Shown: positions 58,850-64,000 of the stretch, piece by piece
Layout of the letters: every line of letters starts with the position of its first letter
Position numbering within the stretch: the first letter of the stretch is position 1
NCBI RefSeq assembly: GCF_002878395.1
Contig: NC_061115.1
Span: forward strand, 95,894,330 to 95,958,329
DNA: 64,000 bases
Direction: 5' to 3'
DNA from: Capsicum annuum
Lineage: Eukaryota > Streptophyta > Magnoliopsida > Solanales > Solanaceae
The notes under the pieces: generated by a model
Databases searched by the model: none
What the model was told of the DNA's origin: nothing
What the model saw: only the letters and a program-made list of their open reading frames with translations
Position numbers and translations under genes: made by a program

Positions 58850-59760
58850 TTGGCCCCCAGGAAAGCATATCACAAATGGAACGGGAGTTCTTTCAAGTCC
58901 AATACTGGTGGTTATTCAAATGATGAAAGATCAGCAAGAGTGGTTCTATTCTTCACATCCATATCAAACTTCATTGGAGCGTAAATGTTTGAACCTATCC
59001 CATACAGAGAACTAACTATAACATCGTACTCTTTAATTCCATTACTATAAAAATTCATAATCACTTCTGTTAATGCTTCATTACCAAGCCTCTCTTTAAT
59101 TGGAACAATCACTAGATTAACTTTGTCATTAATAGTGTCTATCATAGACACAACTTTCATATTATCCAATTGTCACATTAACTGACGTACATTAAAGATT
59201 ACCTATTTATCATTAAGTTTGAACCTCATCTTTCCCAACTCCATATCAACCAAATGTCCTACCCATAACTAGGAAGGTTTTTCCCAACATGATAGGGACT
59301 TAGAAGTCTACTTCACCATCAAGTATCACAAAATCTTCTAGAAAGATAAAAGATGCCACCTTTACTAACACATCACATAGAATATTAACAGACTTTTTAA
59401 CTGTTAAGTCAGCTATCAACAATCTCATTGATTTTTTTAGGTGTTCCTAACCACAGTTTCTTAAAAACAACTAGTGGCATGAGATTAATATTTTCTCCTA
59501 TACCATATAATGCTCGAGCAAAGTTTAAAGACTGAATAGTAAATGGAATGGTGAATGCTCCAGGGTTCTCCTTCTTCTCTACTAATGATCTAGAGACAAT
59601 AGCAGTATAGTAGTAAATATTATCCACAGGCTCATAGCCCATGATCCGCTTTCTAGTGACTAGATATTTCATGAATTCCACATAGCCTGGAATATGCTCT
59701 AATTTCTCAACAAAAGGATTTTTTACAAACGACTCCTTCAACATAAAAAAAACATTTGAT
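58850..59760 (-). pseudogene. Athila-2 protease and flanking linker
   Basis: Minus-strand frame 59744-59409: VEKLEHIPGYVEFMKYLVTRKR, then ENPGAFTIPFTIQSLNFARALYGIGENINLMPLVVFKKLWLG. This is the Athila protease block, with the catalytic D-L-G-A-S reading YGIGEN, so the active Asp is lost. Frame 59169-58912 continues with the linker to RT (ALTEVIMNFYSNGIKEYD and KFDMDVKNRT). It has the same domain order as Athila-1 at 32991-33600. Confidence 0.86.
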
Positions 59761-59769
59761 ATTAACCAT

Positions 59770-61650
59770 TTTACTACTTCCTTTTAAATCTCTAAGGATA
59801 GGGTAGTCAAGGTCTTAGAATGTTTTTTGGAATATACTTATCAACATTACCCTTACCTTTGTCTTTCATACTACTATCCACAACATCTAACGATTTTTCT
59901 GCTTCTACATCTTGTATTTCCTCATTAGCGACAGGATCAACATCATTTTTTGACTCATTCATAGTGGGCACGAGTGGGTCCATGGTTGTTTTAATACTTC
60001 TGGTGGTAATGCCATGGAAATAATTATCATTCTTTGTGTTTGTGTTTTATTGCTGGGAAGAGTACCAGGATGCCTTTGATTTAATATGGCTTATATTTGG
60101 GTGAACTTCTGCTCTAATTATTTGATCACAGTAGCATAGAACTTAACTTTTTGATTCAACCCTGATTATCTACCTTAATCTCCTTAAGAAAACTCTCTTG
60201 ACTTTCTTGTCCTTTTACTAATTTCAAAAACATTGCTTCAATTCTAGATTCAGTATCTTGGATACCCGTTGGAATATATCTATTGCTCTTCTCTTAATAG
60301 TCATCCTTGTCCCTCCAACCACCATCTTATTCTTTTCTCCTGTATTGATATCTATCACCATAATTGTTCCGACGATAGTTTCCTTACCCGTTGGCTCAGA
60401 AACCCTCCACTTCGCAATCCAAATAATTTGCTTTCTCATATGTATCAGACTTATAAGCTTTGGAAATAGATCTCTAAGCCCCCACAACATTCACTTTGTC
60501 AGCTATTATAACAACAAATTATTTTAAATACGGCCCAAGATCTATTTTGAGCTATGTAACTTTATGTGATGCCGTATCATCACTAGCTCTGTAGTCACTT
60601 GCAGCTCTAGTAACATATTTGTTGACTCCTCTATCAGCCTTCCGAGTGTTCCATCCTTGTCTAGTGACAACGATATTATCTAGCATCTCATGGGCTAGCT
60701 CGCAACGTAGATACATAAATGCACCTCTAGATATTGGTTCTTTCATTGTTCTAGAGCAAACATTAATTAATCCTATAGAATTTATCCAACAGGTTTAATC
60801 CTGTAATCCTATAATGGGGTACCATACTCAACTTCTTTTTTAACAAAAATCATGCTTCATACATATACTCTGCAGTTCATTGCTGGAGATTATATATCTT
60901 ATCTTTTAATTGGAGCATCCTAGTAGGAAGGAAAAATTGATCCTAAATCTATGTGCAAAAATCATTCCTAATCGTGATTAAACCTTTTAGAAGTTCTCCC
61001 ATCTATAATGATGCTTCACCTTTCAGTGAAAAGGGAATAATCATAACCTTAATGCTTCCTTATCCACCCCACGGATGGTATATGAAGTGCATTTCTTGGT
61101 AAAATTTTCTAGATGAATGTTTGCACCATCTGTTGCTACCCCCGAGAATACACCCTTTAGATTTAGTAACTAGACCATTACACTGGTAATATCAAACTCA
61201 AAATTAGGGGGTAAAGTAGGGGGAATAATGGCTTCAGTCTTAAGAGGTTCAACATACCCCATGTCTTCATCTTAATCATATGGTAGTACTTACTAATTTG
61301 TCGGGACTACTCTAGCTTTGCGACTATGACCTATATCACGATTTGAATTGAGTAGTGCTCCATGATCTTTTACCAATCATGGAAAAGCAAGATGTTCCTG
61401 TTGAGCCAATTGGGCCTTCTCACCTACTCCTCTGTCTTTACCTTCCTCTACTAAAACATTGCTTCGTTTTTCTATTAATAATAATTTGTGGAATAACATA
61501 TGGAGGAGGAGGTACATTATTAGGATATTAGATACCAACATGAACACTATCACAAACTTGATCTGACATTCTTCGTGTTGTTTGTAAAATTATTTTTTGT
61601 TTAGGATCAATTGGTAGAAAGCGATTGCCTTGACTCCTAGTGTTAGGCAT
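59770..61650 (-). pseudogene. Athila-2 gag and gag-pol linker
   Basis: Start ATG at 61650 gives MPNTRSQGNRFLPIDPKQK, matching the Athila-1 start. Capsid-like pieces follow in broken frames around 61250-60750, including a piece with NLKGVFSG near 61150 and LKGLITIRNDF near 60975. The distal region (60490-60250) is rich in basic and Asn residues (RKQIIWIAKWRVSEPTGKE), comparable to the Athila-1 distal gag at 32142. Damage is heavier than in Athila-1. Confidence 0.72.
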
Positions 61651-61731
61651 ACACCGGCATATACCCAACTAAAAACAAAGAATAAAAAACTTTCAAACAT
61701 TAGCAACTTCAATCAATAATTTATACAATAA

Positions 61732-61753
61732 CTCTAGCAACGTCGCTAAAATT
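61732..61753 (-). other. Athila-2 primer binding site
   Basis: The minus strand reads TTTTAGCGACGTTGCTAGAG next to the LTR end. It is a decayed TTTTGGCGCCGTTGCCGGGG-type site and equals the Athila-1 site in position. Confidence 0.82.
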
Positions 61754-63308
61754 TGATGCGGCCCAAAACGAACATCTAAAGAAGTTTGTTGTAGTTGATG
61801 CCAAATACTGTAACCCAACTCAGGTTGGGGTCAAACCCATAGGGAATATGTCAAATAGTAACTCAAACTTGCCAAAATCTATGAGCAGTGTGGAAAAGTA
61901 AATGATTGAAATTAGAAGTCAATAGTAATAAGTGGATGAACTTGAATGCTTGAATTTGTAAACAATAGAAGATGAACACTAGGATTATTTTCCACCAAGC
62001 TTCACAACTATGTGAGATACTCGTGTTCAATCAACCTAGCCTCCTCTTCTACATGCAAAGTTTACAAGCTATGTATAATCAGCTATCTTGTGAACACATT
62101 GATAGATCTCACCCTTTACCTTGTGAGTCTCAGGGTGTCGCCTTACTGTCCCTTATCTATATCCTTAGTAAAACTCTAACCTTTTGAGTCTCAAGTTAAT
62201 TAGATGAGAGTTGATAGCCTCAGATTATTGTTGTAACCTTATTTTCCCAATCTTAATATCCCTTCTGAGGACGTTCTCCAATACCCATAATTCCCAAAAC
62301 TATGTTGTATCTTGGGTCAAATCAATATAAAAAAGATTGAAATAATGCAACTACAACAAAATTGATAAATCTCTGACTTTTCTTACGTAGCTAATTCTCT
62401 AGGGTTCCCTTAACCCTAGTCAAGGAATTTTGCTGCTCATGTTTATGTTAAAATCCATTATAGTCAATAAACAACACATGTAACTTATTGTACATTGTTG
62501 AAATAGTAAAATCAAAAATCTCCAATTAAAGCCGAAAACCCAAAATCTCAAGAACAAAATCTCATTGATCAAAGTATGCTAAAAGTATCAAAAGTAATGT
62601 AAAAATGCATAACCTAATACAGGAATAACCCTAAGGTATTTATACTAACTCAAAATAATAAATAATTTCTGATAAAAATGGTATGGGAAATTAAGTCAAC
62701 AATTATTATAACTCGTAAGGTTCTCCTTATGAGTTGTATGCTGCTAGTAGTAGGCATTTTAGTGAACTTTCATCTTCAGGGCTTCAAGATTCTGTAGTCA
62801 TTATGATTCCTCACCATGAGTTGTAGTCAGTCCTTATGACTCGTGGTCTTTTCTCATTATCACTGAAGACTCACACTATAGAAACTTGCACACCGGTCTC
62901 ATTACAACTGCTCACTATGAGTTGTAGTCAGTACTTACATCTCGTGGTCTTCTATGACTTACATTCAGGATCTTAGCTATGCTCACTATTGTCATTATGG
63001 CTGCACAACATGACTTATAGACATTCCATAAAAGTTATGGTCACGATTTACTTGGCTCCTTCTTTCAACTTACTGACACTGTTCTTTGTAAAAGTTGGGA
63101 TATAAGTTGTATAGTGATATAATGACACATAGCCTAACGAATAGTCGACTTCTCTAAGATTTGTTTTACCTATTTCAATTCAATCCACCTGTAAACTATT
63201 TTCCCTTAAATCATGCAACAAGCATATCATATCAAACAAGATAACCTAAGGGCATGCAAAAATTCCTTATTTTAAGAATTGAATATACCGCTAAATCTCG
63301 ATATATCA
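61754..63308 (-). repeat. Athila-2 5' LTR (right copy, 1555 bp)
   Basis: Plus-strand ends are TGATGCGGCCC and ATATATCA, giving TGAT...ATCA termini. A GGTTGGGGTCAAACCCATAGGG box lies at about 61825. The region 62700-63060 carries the same GAGTC/GACTC palindrome words as the Athila-2 spacer, including an AACTCGTAAGG/CCTTATGAGTT hairpin (62710-62735). It also has a repeated 35-bp unit (62816-62850 and 62917-62951). The right end is supported by the 5-bp duplication and by the Athila-1 frame that resumes. Confidence 0.84.
62816..62951 (-). repeat. 35-bp direct repeat in the Athila-2 LTR, offset 101
   Basis: 62816-62850 and 62917-62951 both read ATGAGTTGTAGTCAGT, then CTTA, then CTCGTGGTCTT, with three or four mismatches. 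The spacing of 101 bp suggests an older, larger duplication. Confidence 0.85.
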
Positions 63309-64000
63309 AATACCTTGAGGGTGACCAGTGTGTGGTTCGTTTTTGTACTTATATCAGGATTGAAATTTACTGTCCCATATATCATCACAGATGAAATAAA
63401 AGATAGGGTGCTATAGTACAACATCACTTTGTCCCTTTCCCTGTCTCATTGTACAATTGTTGTGGAACTTACGTGTTCCTACTATTAATGTTGTAGAAAA
63501 ATTCATCAACACAACGAGGTATTCAGATATGGCCTTGATTAAATATTTGAGAAACCCAGTTTCTTAATCTCATGCTATTGAGATTCATGACATAGCTAGA
63601 GTACCTCAGCTACTGTGATCCTAGAGTCTGAAGTTGGTGTAACTTTCTTCTCATCACAACTAACCACAACACTATTAGGTGCGTACATAGAGGCTCCAGT
63701 CAGTTACATTTTTATATCTATTACTCAGCTTGCTCAGATTCTAAGGACATGGGTGCTACAAGATGCACAGAATTTAGAAGTTTGAGTTGGGGTCAAACCC
63801 TATATGGCTAAGACGATTAAAGATGTGGTGCGGGTAGTTTAAACCCTCTTTAAAAGATTTAAGAGTTGGATCATAGCCTAGGTTAATACTATCCAAGATC
63901 CAAGCTTAGGATCCCTTACTGCTAATACAAACTCCTTGAAAGAAGCAGTCCAAATTCTAACTGAGAGTACCTTGCCAGTTGCACCTTTTCCAGCTCAATT
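63309..64000 (+). pseudogene. Athila-1 ORF3, continuation, cut by the right edge
   Basis: After Athila-2 the frame resumes NTLRVTSVWFVFVLISGLKFTV, then IITDEIKDRVL-YNITLSLSLS (about 63380-63440). Later come QLTTTLLGAYIEAPVSY and ISITQLAQILRTWVLQDAQNLE (about 63715-63780), and a C-terminal segment that looks coiled (DVVRVV-TLFKRFKSWI; NSLKEAVQILTES). The order (IIxDEI..., then a Gln/Leu-rich helix and coiled part) matches the ORF3 family and the Athila-2 copy. Several stops. No function assigned. Confidence 0.68.

Larger units (their letters stand above)
48934..63308 (-). mobile_element. Athila-2: minus-strand Athila-type element in Athila-1 ORF3
   Basis: The right (5') LTR is 61754-63308, followed on the minus strand by primer site, gag (61650), PR, RT, RNaseH, IN, spacer, ORF3 (54540) with a LINE inside it, a 3' UTR box and a left LTR remnant starting TGATGTCTCCCAAAAC (48934). 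Flanks aatgc (48929-48933) and aatac (63309-63313) match 4/5. Athila-1 ORF3 reads TINDN before it and NTLRVTSV after it in frame. Both ends are therefore supported by an independent signal. Confidence 0.88.
10424..64000 (+). mobile_element. Athila-1: backbone Athila-type Ty3/gypsy element split by four insertions
   Basis: Parts in order are 5' LTR fragment (to 10922), primer site (10925), leader, gag (22996-24237; 32142 to about 32990), PR-RT-RNaseH (about 32990-35128), integrase (45245-46690), palindrome-rich spacer (46742-47988) and ORF3 (47989-48933; 63309-64000). The pieces between are Tekay-B, D2, D3 and Athila-2. Reading order, domain continuity at each cut and 5-bp duplications support one element. 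It carries no chromodomain and has a third ORF after integrase, both typical of Athila. The 3' end and 3' LTR are outside the window. Confidence 0.86.

Noticed and set aside
47989..64000. ORF3 of the Athila elements as a retroviral envelope gene
   Set aside because: No signal peptide, transmembrane helix or cleavage site is readable; coiled-coil and plant-transposon-protein features dominate. Only the position after integrase is envelope-like.
1..64000. Integrated plant pararetrovirus
   Set aside because: LTRs, primer sites, polypurine tracts, integrases and 5-bp duplications are present, and no movement-protein or coat-protein signature is seen. All pol regions fit Ty3/gypsy elements.

Overview
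This is intergenic plant DNA, most probably from a large dicot genome. The coding style of the elements suggests Solanaceae such as pepper or a relative, but the window holds no host gene that could confirm this. I find no host gene, rRNA, tRNA or CRISPR. Almost every base belongs to a deep nest of decayed Ty3/gypsy LTR retrotransposons plus one LINE fragment. All reading frames are broken by stops and frameshifts, so coding entries are given as pseudogenes.

The backbone is one old plus-strand Athila-type element, here called Athila-1. It starts inside its 5' LTR (about 10424-10922, possibly further left) and runs past the right edge. Later insertions split it. Its primer site is at about 10925, gag at 22996-24237 and 32142 onward, PR-RT-RNaseH up to 35128, integrase at 45245-46690, a spacer full of short palindromes, and a third ORF (called envelope-like in the literature) at 47989-48933 and 63309-64000.

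Four elements sit inside Athila-1. Tekay-B (+, 10986-22938) is a chromodomain gypsy element with two LTRs of about 3.4 kb. D2 (+, 24238-32136) has two LTRs of about 2.7 kb but only 2.55 kb of internal DNA, with gag and protease remnants and no recognisable RT or integrase. D3 (-, 35129-45244) is nearly full length and carries gag, PR, RT, RNaseH, IN and a chromodomain. Athila-2 (-, 48934-63308) is a second Athila-type element lying in ORF3 of Athila-1, and its own ORF3 holds a 5'-truncated L1-type LINE (50328 to about 52715).

The left 10.4 kb is a minus-strand chromovirus, Tekay-A, cut by the left edge. Its gag is split by D1 (+, 2083-6936), a deletion derivative that keeps two LTRs and little more than a polypurine tract between them. 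D1, D2 and D3 share one LTR family. For each nested LTR element I located termini, flanking 5-bp duplications (three at 4/5 match, two at 3/5) and, in several cases, a host frame that resumes across the insertion.

The least explained signals are arrays of short palindromes between integrase and ORF3 in both Athila elements (GATC-centred in Athila-1; GAGTC/GACTC in Athila-2, where they recur in the LTR), a 195-bp in-frame duplication in the Tekay-A RT, and an unassigned stretch of about 1 kb at 48991-49950.
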